Shown here: positions 11,294 through 22,600 of the stretch, piece after piece
Layout of the letters: each line of letters starts with the position of its first letter
Numbering within the stretch: position 1 is the first letter of the stretch
The notes under the pieces: model-generated
The model's database searches: none
Seen by the model: the letters and a program-made list of their open reading frames with translations, nothing else
What the model was told of the DNA's origin: nothing
DNA from: Nautilus pompilius
Lineage: Eukaryota > Mollusca > Cephalopoda > Nautilida > Nautilidae
DNA: 64,000 nucleotides
Assembly (NCBI GenBank): GCA_018389105.1
Contig: JACATO010001136.1
Coordinates: 372,001-436,000 of the forward strand
Reading direction: 5' to 3'
Translations under genes and position numbers: made by a program

Positions 11294-12330
11294 GTGAGTA
11301 TATGACGGCACAGCGCTGGTGTGTGTCGCGAGAGCCTTCTAGAACGGAAAGCTGCCGTGACCTTCGCTCCCCTTTACGACAAAGTCGGCTGTAGTCAGCC
11401 GTCGGTATTAGAAGGAAAGGAAAACGAGAAGTAGACACCACGTGATACCGTTTTTTCCCAGGCGGAAATGACGTCATTCCGACTGCTGGCTGACCACAGC
11501 CGCCTAATGTCGCCATAGCAAAATGGAACGTTTTTGTTTTGCTTGTTCCTGGACCAGATGAATGGCTTACAATAAACGAATCCGCTGCCTTTTCTAAATT
11601 ATCGGTGCTGGGAAATAGATTTGCCCCTCCACTGTCTTTATTAAATGCGTTTATGTTTGTACGTGTTGCATTGTGGGAACTTAATATCAGTTTATTGGAA
11701 GTGGAAAATTGTCTCAGATTCTATACAGTTTCAAACGAAATCGTGCTACAATGTTCTAAATCAGAAGTGTTCTGTCTCTGAACGCAGACATGGTGGGGGT
11801 GCTTTTATCGACTACAAGACACGCGAGATAGGAGTGAAAGCTACCATGTCGACGCGGGTTCGATTATCGACCCATTTTTTTTTTTTTGTATGAAAAACGT
11901 TCTAAAAATTGCCACGTTTGCTTATTAAAAATATATAATTTTTTTTTAAATCTCTCTAACTGTTCAAAATTCGTTTTCCATTTTAAATTGATTATTTGTT
12001 TACTTGCCTGTGTTTTAGATAGATGCTACCATAAAACAACTGATAGGAAAACCAGGTGAGGCAATCGTGAAGGCTGCAGAAGAAGAATACGCCAACATCA
12101 TAGTAACGGGGACTCGAGGCTTGAGCGCTTTGAAGCGGACCTTTCTTGGCAGCGTCAGTGATTACATCGTGCACCACTCCACCGTCCCCGTGCTCGTGTG
12201 CAAGTCAAAGGAAGTGGACACAAACCAGGAGGCGAAAAAGGGGGAGGAGGACAAGGACCGAAAGACGAGCAAAAAGAAGAGTTTTAAGATGTCGAAAAAG
12301 AGCTGTCCAACGGACCAACACGACGACTAG
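11208..12330 (+). CDS. Universal stress protein, ATP-binding type (USP-1), 3' part of gene
   Basis: Two coding exons, 11208-11293 and 12019-12330, are separated by a GT-AG intron (gtgagt at 11294, ttttag ending at 12018). The joined frame encodes the C-terminal two thirds of a UspA-fold protein: a helix (LQREERLLHLEQDFIDKLSV), then GKPGEAIVKAAEEE, then the strand-loop IIVTGTRG and LGSVSDYIVHHSTVPVLV. The ATP-phosphate motif G-2X-G-9X-G-S is intact (GTRG, nine residues, GS). A lysine-rich tail of about 40 residues follows the domain and is absent from the paralogue at 19491-36219; it could be a localisation signal. USPs are small cytoplasmic nucleotide-binding proteins linked to stress tolerance; the animal substrate is not established. 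The first exon begins with two bases of a split codon, so upstream exons carrying the N-terminal V-D-G-S strand must exist. I could not find them in the 11 kb upstream. Family assignment is firm; the gene model is 5' partial. Confidence 0.9.
12019..12330 (+). CDS. USP-1 terminal exon
   Basis: The exon opens after ttttag with codons for IDATIKQLIGKPGEAIVK and runs to a TAG stop at 12328-12330. It carries the complete ATP-binding G-2X-G-9X-GS loop and a charged KKK-rich C-terminal tail ending DQHDD. Confidence 0.92.
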   Translation: MDATIKQLIGKPGEAIVKAAEEEYANIIVTGTRGLSALKRTFLGSVSDYIVHHSTVPVLVCKSKEVDTNQEAKKGEEDKDRKTSKKKSFKMSKKSCPTDQHDD

Positions 12331-12800
12331 TCAGTGTAGGGTGTGGCCGAGCTGGGCCACACGACCCACCCCAGCGTAGGTAGTCTAAAGCCGTGTTATG
12401 ATACTTGTAGGTTCCATGACGACTGTTGTATTGGAGCTATCTTGTTGGAGCGCTGAGAACGCGCAGTCTCACTCCAGTGGTGTACTATCGACACCAGGAA
12501 GTACTGATACAACTCTTCGGGTATCCGTGACGCTTGCTTTTCGCTTATTGTCACGCCTAAGATCCACCCCTCCCCCCCCAGTTAAAAAATACCAAGTTGA
12601 CGAAAGTTCGTAAAACGTTTCTCTAGCTTAGTACTCTAATACACAACTGACCGGCAGATGTCGCGTCTGTTTCGGTCAAAGGTGTATCGCTTTAACCATA
12701 ACTATTGTTTTTCGCACGTATAAATTATGGGATAATTTTTCTTTTTAGGTCATTATTTTCTTGCTGTATATTAAAGAAAAAATATGTGAGAGGTGAGACT

Positions 12801-12806
12801 AATAAA
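12801..12806 (+). terminator. Candidate poly(A) signal for USP-1
   Basis: This is an AATAAA hexamer about 470 bp past the stop codon. It is the first canonical hexamer on this strand that I noticed. No transcript evidence is available. Confidence 0.35.
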
Positions 12807-13772
12807 TTCGTCTTGACGTTAGTAAGAAAACAAATAAACAAAATGTAAAAGAATTAAAGCTACTGTTTTATTTCAGACAATGTTTTAGTATATTTCACAG
12901 AGAAATGGTGATATAAGCATTTTTAAAGGATAGTGGTAAGTATCTGTTTTATTAAGTACCCAGCAATAAACGAAAAGTCACGTGGTGTAGGTCAGCTTTA
13001 ATCACAGCTAAAAGAAATCAACTTGCCGACGTTCAGATTATGTGGACTTTCCCCTCTTATTGCAGTCATTAGAGATAAAGCAAAGATTTCCTAGTCCAAC
13101 GTGGATTACTAGAATCTGGTTGATATTCTTACGGCACCGAGCGAAATATATAAATAACTTATTTTTACTTTTGCCTGCTAATCAGAGTAAACCACAGGAG
13201 TAGTGCCAGAGGCACTGTGGACTGAGACCCTGCTCAAGTCCCATCCAGCAGAGAGAGGCCGGCTCGGATCTTCTGCGTTACGTTGCACTAGGAAACAGTT
13301 AGAATTCACATCCTGCTACATCAGTGTCCGTTTTTCTTTTGCCAGAATTCATGTCCTCAAACGATGGAAAACCCACCCGATAACCGTAAAGCCCTTTTTT
13401 TTAAAAAAAATAATTTTGAGACTGCAGTATGATCTACCGTTAATAATTCGTGTTGCTGACGGCGAAGCGGCTAAACAATCGATATCACTAGTTGCTGCGA
13501 CTGCTGGTGACATTTTCATTTCCGAATTATCCATCGTGATTGCATGATGACGTTTCTATCTCGCATCCGTTGCATCCGGTATTTGTTTTTTTTTTGGCCA
13601 AAAATAAAACGTAAAATGTTTATTCTCATTGGTCTCTTTTAAAATATATATATATATATATCACTAAAGGCCGCAATTATCGTGGACACGGCAATAAAAT
13701 AATTCGCCTTGCATGTAATTTAATGGCTGATAAATTGATCCAGATATGAAATATGGCGTGTAGTAGACAATC
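12807..13772. other. Unassigned DNA after USP-1
   Basis: AT-rich with a (TA)n tract near 13642-13662. No coding or RNA feature is recognised. Confidence 0.4.
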
Positions 13773-13823
13773 GGGCGGCGCAGTAATCCAGTGATTAGCC
13801 TTCTAGACTGCTAAAACCAAAGG
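13773..13823 (+). repeat. tRNA-derived SINE head, same family as 3358
   Basis: The run GGCGCAGTAATCCAGTGATT then AGCCTTCTAGACTG shares the layout of 3358-3412. The B-box is decayed (CTAAAACCAAAGG). Confidence 0.45.
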
Positions 13824-15739
13824 CTGTTTGCCTTACTTCCTTGTCATGGTGTGTGTTTTTTCTTCTTTCCCTTGCTCTTAGCTGCGTTGGTCATCCGGGC
13901 ACAGAGCTTTGATAGGTTTACCGGAAATACCGGACTCCACGTGATGCAGGATTAGCAGCGCTTCCTAGCGAACAACCGCGGCACAAGGCCGGAGTTGTCT
14001 ACGCTGGGCCGAAGATCCTGACTGCCAGTAATCGCTCCGTGTAAGAAAGGTATTTTAAAGAACTGTCTGATCTAATACATTAATAAAAAAAAAAAGAAGA
14101 GGACTACACAAATATTCAACCCAGAAAGATAGATGTGTCTGTTTACTTAACTGGGCGATAGAAAAACGCTTTCACTGTCTTTCTCTCGATGATGCATCGC
14201 GACACCGCTGACGCTTCATTCTCGAATTTAGAAACTGATGATTATTAATCTCAGCACACGGGTTATTCCATTAATAAGCACGTCAAAAAATTTAAATATT
14301 CTTTAAAGGGAAAAAAACAACAACAACAAACAAACAGGAATTACGGAGAAAAAACGCAATTAACAGAGATTAAGTAATTATGCTAAACAGATGTGGCTTG
14401 ATATGATTAAAGATGAACTGTTTTTAAGGCAAGTATGGGTTGGAATCTCTTCTAACGGTTAAAGTTACCGATTTTGCCGAAATATAACGAAGAATACTAA
14501 GCAGTGATAACATAGTTGATCTCTTAAAGAGTTGTCTTCCACTTTCGTTAAATTATAAACGGGGTAATCAGCACAGCACTTGTCTAATGCCACAACACCA
14601 CACACGGGATTAAAAGATATCAAAAGCGAGCAAGTCTGTACATTTAGTAAAATAAGAAAGCCATTTCTACTGAGTACGCAGAAGTCTCCCTCCACCAGCC
14701 CTTTTTTTTGCATTTGTTTTCCGGAAGGAAATAAGTCTACAGTCAGCGGTCTAAGTTCTTCCATTTTCTGTTTGGAATTTCTTAAAATGACGTCAGCACA
14801 TGTCTTTAGTTATAGAAGAGTGCTTGTCGCAATCTGTCGGGCCTCAAGTAACCCGTGGTGCCCTCGGGTCTGAGATTCTCGAGGAGAGCTTCATCTAAAA
14901 CCTATTGTGGAAACCGTGTCTTTTATTCCAGAAAATCCGGCGAGTGGAATTCTGCAATGTCAGTGCAGCCCCCAACCACCAAAAGTGGAGACGTGTGTTG
15001 CTGAATAGTTGCGCCTGTCTCTCTCACAATTGATTTATCTCATTGGATCATAAAAAAAACGTGGATATAATCATCTATATATATATATACGAGGTTCGAA
15101 AACACTTTTGAAACAGATTTATTTTTCTGTGTTCGTAAATAATTGGAAAAGCCAGTTCTGGAACATTTTAATCATTTTGTTTACTTCATCTGTCCACGAC
15201 TCAGACCGTGTCTTCGCTTTATAAGATGATACTTTATCTCCAGCTGAAATCGACTGAAGAGCTCGTATTTTTCCTGGAACAGAAATACAGAAATTACCCG
15301 AAGGGCAGATAACGACCTTTCAAACGGTCTGGTTTAAATGGGAAGCTGTTACTCGCTGCAATTAGTATCTATTGTGATTTTCTGGTCGACGAGAGCTCTT
15401 CGGTGTGTGGCGGACTACGCAATAACCGTAAACGGCGTTAGTACCTAAGTCATGTAATCTCTTCCGTTCTGCTGATTTTGAAAAACAGCCATAACAAAAG
15501 ATAAGAGGATAATCCGGCCAGAATTGATACAATGCAACCAGCGTTTCCGCTCGATTTATGACCATCGTATATATCGTATCTCTGATTCCGTGGGGGGGGG
15601 AGAAGGGGAAATATTTAGTTACGGCTCAGTTCGCTGATTGATCAGAGCCCTGAGAGAATGGATGAGGGAACAACTAACTGGTGCACAGCGAGCGAGGACA
15701 CGCCCGTATAGTAAACCCACATCATCTTACCCGTATTAA
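13824..15739. other. Mostly unassigned DNA
   Basis: Apart from the possible terminal exon at 14932 and a (TA)n tract near 15076, I see nothing supported. Open frames at 14465-14764 and 14580-14873 overlap on opposite strands and show no known domain. Confidence 0.4.
14932..15004 (+). CDS. Possible terminal exon with a double-cysteine C-terminus
   Basis: A good acceptor (tcttttattccag, ending 14931) is followed by an open frame reading KSGEWNSAMSVQPPTTKSG then DVCC and a TGA at 15002-15004. A final CC is the geranylgeranylation site of many Rab GTPases, which suggests a Rab-like tail. No GTPase motifs (G-x4-GK, DxxG, NKxD) were found upstream in the window, so this remains a guess from one short exon. 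Confidence 0.15.
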
Positions 15740-15744
15740 AAGAG

Positions 15745-15795
<51 letters not shown>

Positions 15796-15814
15796 AGAGA
15801 TGACGTCAGTATAT

Positions 15815-15847
<33 letters not shown>

Positions 15848-15978
15848 TGGAAAGAGAGAGATGACGTCAGTACAGAGAGAGAGAGAGATGACGTCAGTAC
15901 AGAGAGAGAGATGACGTCAGTAGAGAGAGAGAGAGAGAGAGAGATGGAGATGGAGAGAGATGGAGAGAGAGAGAGATG
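15740..15978. repeat. (GA)n satellite with four embedded TGACGTCA palindromes
   Basis: GA dinucleotides are interrupted by GATGACGTCAGTA. Perfect TGACGTCA sites are at 15801, 15862, 15889 and 15912. The octamer is the consensus CRE bound by CREB/ATF factors. Confidence 0.92.
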
Positions 15979-17270
15979 CCCAAATAAAAAAGAAATAGAG
16001 AGAAATTGTTTCTTGGTTATTTTTGCTTGTCATCCGAAGATTTTAAGGCCGACCCGGGCATAGCGGGTAGCGCCGCATGGCGCCAAATTTCCGATTTTTG
16101 GCGTCGAAACCGTTTGGAAGCTGGGCGAGGTCTGGATCACGTGGTACGGATCAGCCGGACGGACATCTTTAATGACTGCTATGAAAAGCCCAAAGTTCGT
16201 ACCGACGTGAGAAACACAGGATATTAAAATATGAAAGGGAGTGAAGACCATAAAGATATCACATTAAGACAGTCATCTGGGCTGTTGCATCAGCTCCGTT
16301 ACCAGAATAAAACCCGGATTCAATTTGCTGCTGGTCTGAGAATACACCAAACTGTCGCGAAGAGTATGAATAATGCATTTCTCAAACGTATGCAACGAGA
16401 TTCGACCTGTAACCGCAATTAATTTTGGATTAGACTAAATAAAAAGTAATTACCAGCATTGTCGCATAGCTCGCCGAAGCTGCCCCATTAAACAAACATC
16501 ACGATAAGCTGGGCGAACAGCCATCTTCAAGCTTCGTTTTTAACGACCGCTAAAAGAATACGAGAAAAGATGGAACCTTTAGGATGGTAATTGACACGCG
16601 AATACAACGTAAAGATGGCGTCGTGTGTGTGTGTGTGTGTTTTTGTCGCAGCCATTAAAGAACAAATAGAGATAAATGTTCTGCCAGCGCAAACGTTCTT
16701 TCCGGTCGTTTTTTTAGGAAACCAGAACACGTACGCCATTAGCGGACGTTAGTCATCTCCCCCACCCATGTGAAGGAGGCAACAAGGGGAGATAACTCTA
16801 GATCTGAGGTCACCCGCCTTTGTGACAGAAAAGCTAGAAAAGTAATTCAGAATGCGGCAGGGAGATATTTCTGGCGAATATCGGTAAACAGCAAGAACAA
16901 ATGGACATATTCAAACCACACATCTCCCTTTCGGAAGGTGACAAGAATTCAGTTATTATGGGCATCGTAAACGGTATTTTAAAATAAATCCAGTGTGGTT
17001 ATTTCTTTAGAAACGTCAACGAACCAGTGCCGCTGTGACCATGTTAACGGATAACAGATATAAAGCGAAGTTTTCCTCTTCTGTAGACAAATTAAAACAG
17101 AGATTTAAAAAAAAAAAAAAAAGGGCAAACATGATCCAGTCTGGGATCTGCCGCGATCCATAGCCGTTTTCTTTTTTGGTGCTAGAAGCATTATTTGGCG
17201 CGATCGATGCCATTGAAGCACAACAAAAGCCTCAGGAAGCAGGGGGTCCGATCGGCGTTAAGGGGCCTGG
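15979..17270. other. Unassigned DNA
   Basis: Contains a (GT)n tract at 16621-16640 and an A-run at about 17106-17121. No gene is recognised. Confidence 0.4.
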
Positions 17271-17379
17271 CACCGGTTTGTTGGCTTGGACTGGTTCCGG
17301 CAAACCGAAAACCCACTGGCCGGATGGAGACAGTGGGTGCCGCGACACCGGGGTCAGTCCAAACTAACAAACCGACTGG
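17271..17379 (+). ncRNA. Long RNA hairpin candidate
   Basis: The left arm 17271-17300 pairs with the right arm 17348-17379 over 27 positions with one mismatch, counting G-U pairs. An inner perfect 8 bp stem ACCCACTG (17311-17318) with CAGTGGGT (17331-17338) closes a 12 nt loop. All wobble positions are G-U on the plus strand and would be A-C on the minus strand. This suggests a plus-strand RNA or an ageing foldback element. Whether it is transcribed is unknown. Confidence 0.4.
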
Positions 17380-17399
17380 AAGTCCCTGTCAGAAACTCA

Positions 17400-19150
17400 C
17401 GTGATCGACCGAGGAGAAGAAACCCATGCTTAGACTGTCCCCGAAGATGTAAGGGAAATAAATACAGTTTACTATCGGGAGTTAGCTCCCTCACATTTTA
17501 TGTAATTAAAAAAAAAACAAAACAGTAGAAAAAAAGGGTAGGCAAATTAGTCAAAAATATTTGCAAAGTATGAAAAATGCGAATAAATAAAAGAGGAAAT
17601 TACCTCGTCAGCTTTCCCAAGAAATCTAATCGGAGTTAATATTAAAATAATAAATACGTTTAGGTTACTCGTTTCAAAAAAATTTTGAAAACATTTTACT
17701 CCATAATAAAAATAAGAGAAAAGTTTTGAATGTATAAAATTAGTTTAACTACTTTCGGTTTAATAATCGGAAGAAATGCCGGTTTGAGAGAAAGTAAGCA
17801 ATCAAGTGTATGTTTGATAAATTCCGAGATTTACTATTTTACATAGGATACAAGGATTTCTCCCTCCGCTATAACAAAGATGGATCCCCAAATTAAAATT
17901 TTAAAATAGTTAACTTTATCTGAATAAAGATAATCAGAGTTTATGCAGTTATCCTCTTCAAACCCATGGTGTGGTGACGTTGGCATAAGGCAACCACCAG
18001 AAAAGTGCTCAAGCTTCAGTTTCCTAAGCCAACCGAAGGAGAACAGAGTAGGGAGGTTAGCCTACAACGTGCTAAAACCCATGGAATGATGGAACACTGG
18101 ACCATTACAAAACATGACTATAAAAAGTAATTTTCATTTTTTAATTATACACTTCTGCTCTTAAAAGAGTTGTTAAAACTCCCTAGTTTCCTAGATTGTT
18201 CTGAAAGTAACAATCCACAAGTTCCAGGCATTTTCTGTATGGAAAAAAAAACAAGTTATTCCACAAAGGTTTTTGCCACCAAAACTTCCAAGAATTCGAC
18301 CTGTCAGTAATCAATCTCGCCAGTTATGTCTGGTTTCATCATGTTACAAGTTGAATAGAAACACTTTGAAAACATTTTAATTCTAATTACTCTAAGTTCA
18401 AGCTACCCTGAACTGACTTTTGGGAACCTCTCCATGATTAGGTTCTGAGTACTCATCAGGTGATCATCTCAACTTACAGGTTTTGTGTGCTAATCGGGCA
18501 ATTGCAGGAACTTACCAGCTAAACTAACAGATTCTGTGCACAACATGCAGGAATCCAAGACTTCACAAGTAACAGTTTCTGTACACTCTGTGCAATTATT
18601 GTGTAATTTGCCTCTGATGGAAAATAGCTACTAATGCATTACAAATTAGATAATGCATGTAATAGCACCACTAGAGCCACCTACTGGTGGTCTATTATAA
18701 TGTGAACTTGCACACCATTCAGCTTTAAAAGTAAATTAGCTGCATTCACTTCCACAAGAAAAACTAATTTATTTAATTCTTTTTTTTTAAACAATACATT
18801 TTTTACCATGTGCTATCGATCAGGAAGGAAAGCCATCCACAGTCTAACTACCATCAAGCGGGATTCAGTCCAGCAGGAAGAAAAATGCACGTTTACCAGA
18901 TTCTGAAGAAGAGGAAGTAAGGACCTCATTACAAGGGGTAGAAGCCGCGGTCCACTGATGATGGTTATCGGAGTCAGGGAACAAGTCAAGGTGCTCAAAA
19001 GATCAAGTGGATGTAGATGCTATGACTTTCGTAGCTTTTGTGCAAAGCAACATTACAACCGTCAACAATACTATTTAACTAAAAACAAAAACAAAAAACA
19101 AATGCTGTCGGTAATCAATGATGCCACACCCACTGGGTATGCAGTGCATA
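17400..19150. other. Intergenic DNA between the two USP genes
   Basis: AT-rich with short A- and T-runs. No coding, RNA or recognisable transposon sequence is seen. Confidence 0.4.
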
Positions 19151-19160
19151 AATCGTTACA

Positions 19161-19166
19161 TTTATT
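19161..19166 (-). terminator. Candidate poly(A) signal for USP-2
   Basis: AATAAA lies on the minus strand about 325 bp past the USP-2 stop. It implies a 3' UTR of roughly 19150-19490, a stretch with no other recognisable feature. Confidence 0.35.
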
Positions 19167-19490
19167 TCTCAGCAAACAAAAAATTACACTGATGCCTAAT
19201 TTCTTTAATAATGAAATAAACTAAAACTTAATTTTTGCAAATGAAATATATAACTTTGACAGAAGGTTTACATGGAAACAGATGCTTGATTTTCGTTACA
19301 GTGCCTATGCATGACAGCTACATGTGACAACCTTTATGTTCGGTGGAACATTGATTGCTTGGTACGAGACACAAGAACCACTGTACACCGTGTGCAGTCC
19401 TCGTCTCACAACATTATAATTAAGCCCCTACTCATTAGCTCGACTACCAAACAGAAACAAGAGGACAGGGTGTGCTAAGGGAATGTCTGG

Positions 19491-19688
19491 CTACTTCTTG
19501 CGAGCCACCAGCACTGGTACAGATGAGTGGTGGACGATGTAGTCACTCACACTTCCCATAAGCGTTCGACGCACCTTCCCCTGCCCACGAGTTCCCGTCA
19601 CGATGTAGGATGCCCCGATTTCTTGGGCCAGGTGTACCACACCATGACCCGGTTTGTTGTGACCCAGCACTCTGAATTCGCCATTGAT
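19491..19688 (-). CDS. USP-2 exon 4 (terminal, 66 codons including stop)
   Basis: The acceptor is gttgtag. It encodes HNKPGHGVVHLAQEIGASYI and the ATP-binding GTRG to GSVSDY loop, and stops with TAG at 19493-19491. The KPG and HHSSVPVL elements align with USP-1. Confidence 0.92.
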   Translation of the reverse strand: MNGEFRVLGHNKPGHGVVHLAQEIGASYIVTGTRGQGKVRRTLMGSVSDYIVHHSSVPVLVARKK

Positions 19689-22600
19689 CTACAACACAAA
19701 AGAAATTGAAATCAATTCGCAGCTGTTTCTCAGCCAGGTTGGTTAGCAGAAGGATAAGAACCAAAGGGAAAAGGCCCCTGACCTCTCGTTATTTTTCTCA
19801 GACCTGTGCACGTCTCAGCATTTATTTACCAGGGTCTTGGGTTGTCCCGAAAAAGGAGGAGGGAGGAAATCTCCTCCTGACACACAAATGAAGAAATGAT
19901 CAGCTCGAGTTATCGAACATTGATCTGTGCCAGTTTACTTCTTAAAGTCAATCACTAAATTTTGGTCCTGCGCCAACAAAAAAAAGAGAATTTTGATAAA
20001 GAGTGGAAAATAAACTGAAAAGTATCAATACTGAAAGCAATAAAAAACAAATGGAAGCAAACATTTGTGGAAAGAAGACATTCCCGGATCTGTACAAACT
20101 CCAATGACATGACCTCCTCAAACCTTAGTTTAACAATACAGCAGATGCAACAACTTCAGATATAAAGGGAAGGGTGAGACAAAGATATCAGTATGCCAAG
20201 AGACCAAACCATTCGATTATGAAGATAAATACTCTTGCAGAACTTTGATAAATGCTTAGCAAATAATGAAGATTACAAGACATGCCAACAGTGAAATGTT
20301 GCTGAGTGACCCCTGACCTCAGTTCCCAAATACCCATCACTGTCTGTGTGAGTGAGTCATATATCCACCATTATGATGATAGATGTAAAACAAGTTTTAA
20401 CCTTACACGCACATATTTTTACAGTTAAATTGCACTTTAAAAAAAACAAAACAAGTTTACAGTCTCCTTCAGTTGATAGTTTTATAGATTTTACAAAATT
20501 CAACATCACTCAACATCACTATACTAAAAATCAACAACAACAATAATCCTACTGTGTATAGTTTTACGTTAAATGCTCATAAATTTCTTCGGCCTCCCCG
20601 ATAAAACTGTTCTTTATCAGATGAAAAATAGCTTCAGGCAAAAAAAGAAAAATAATATCAAACCAGTGCAGACATACACAACATTAGCAGAAGAAAAGTA
20701 TGGCTTTCTCTGGCAGAAACAGTTTGGAAACTCGGTTCAGCCTGACAGCTGTTGCGTGAAACACTAGACAACGTTGCCAAGGGTTTCCTCTGTTTCCATT
20801 TTGCCACCATTCAAAAGATTTCAACAACCCCCCCACTCCTTCCAATGCATTGTTGAGATGAAAACCTTTCAGAAGATCACTAGAAACTCTTTGGTGCTGA
20901 ATCAGCCAAGTAGAATAGGAAATTATATATCATGTAGCCACCTGGAGATGGCTTACAAACTGCTTCATGTCTTGTTGAGGTTTCGCATGCACGGAAAAAG
21001 AAAATAACCCAGAATTTAGCTCACCCCAAGCCTCTGCAATCTCTGCAAGTATTCTGCCCTTATTTGGTTCTTGAGAGCTTCCACTTTATTCATCAATTCG
21101 TTCACAATGGCTGGACCTGTGGAAAGGAAGTCAGAGTAGCAAGTGTATTTTCAAGCCATTGGAACTGTGAGTAGAATACTACACCTGAAAAAAAAAATCT
21201 TAAAAAAGGGGTGGGGTGGATGGGTGTGGTAGATACATGCTAAAACTGTTCCATGTCTCTAACAATCAGCCGTTAAAGAACAATCACAAAAAATGTATTG
21301 CGGTCAGTCAGACAACTGCGCATGTTTACCTTTGACTAAATCTTCAGCATTGATGGAGATGCTCAAGGAAGTCAGCTCAAGAGTGGAAATGAGCATTTCT
21401 CTGATGGTTCTGCTCTTTTGTCTTGACTTTATATGGTCCATGGTTTGGAAGGTGTTTCTTCAAGGTAGATACTTCCAGACATTGGAGGAATTTTCAATCC
21501 AAAGTGTCACGCAATTTCGGGTTGGCAATCTCTGGAAATCATTTAAAAAAAAATTCTTTGCATGAAATTGCTTGGAAGAATAGATCGCTCAGAATCTCTG
21601 CACAGTTCTGGTCTGTCTCTTCCTCCATCCTCACACCCACAGGTTCATCAAACAGATGTGTAAGCTGTTGCTTAGTTTCTGAAAGTCTTCTTACCTGGTG
21701 TTAAATTCCGTTTGAAGTCAAAAAAAAAAAAAAAAAACCGATTTTCTCAAACTCTTTACAATAAAGGAAATGCTCACCATGGCTGCCTTCTTGAATGGAA
21801 CATTTCAATAAATCTCCTTTTATTCCTTAATTGTGGCCAAACATGGAAACGTCTTGGCCTTTTACTTGGAGGCAGAGGTTCAGTTCGTTTGGGGGGGGGT
21901 GAGCAGTGATGTTGGTCAGAAAGGCTGGTAGGTGCAAGGAAAAGATGAGTCTAGCAGGTCCTCTTCAAACTTGGCAGAGTTACCTTTGACCTCCTGATCT
22001 CTTAAAAGTACAGTTATTTCTTTCCTGAGAGCAAAGAATGTGGTAAGGGTTTTTGCCAGCACTTAGCTCCGTGGAGAGAGAGAGATGTGTACTGCTTCAA
22101 CTTCCTGAAGAAATAACCTAAGCTTCTGATGGCTTTGAGCACTGTTGTCTCTTTGTGCCGTAATTGTAATTTTAAGGTTTGCCATCAGGTCATTAAGTCT
22201 AAGCAATTTGCTACAGAGTGCCTCCTGCTGAATAATACAATGAAACAGGGGACAGACAGATATGCCATCTTGTTACAGGAAACCAGCCAAATCTGTTTTA
22301 CCCAGTCGTGACCTTTGCCCCAATCAGTAACAATAGCGGTACCTTTTTCAGATGTAGTGTATTTTTCCAAATACATTTGAAAGACAATGGTAGATGTCAG
22401 AACCTTTTATAGATGAGCACAGCTCAACAAGATCTTTCATTTATTCCCTGAATCTTTTCAACTTATTCTCATCGTGAGCACTCACTCCCCACAACAGGCC
22501 TTCCTACTGTCTGGCACGAAAGTGACACTTTCCAAGTTGTTTGCCATTTTCTGATTTCCAAACACTTTGGCCATTTAAATTGCAGTTTTCCCATCCCCAA

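Noticed and set aside
14465-14873. Overlapping 97 and 99 codon open frames on opposite strands
   Set aside because: No domain, no splice or promoter support, and mutual overlap suggests chance.
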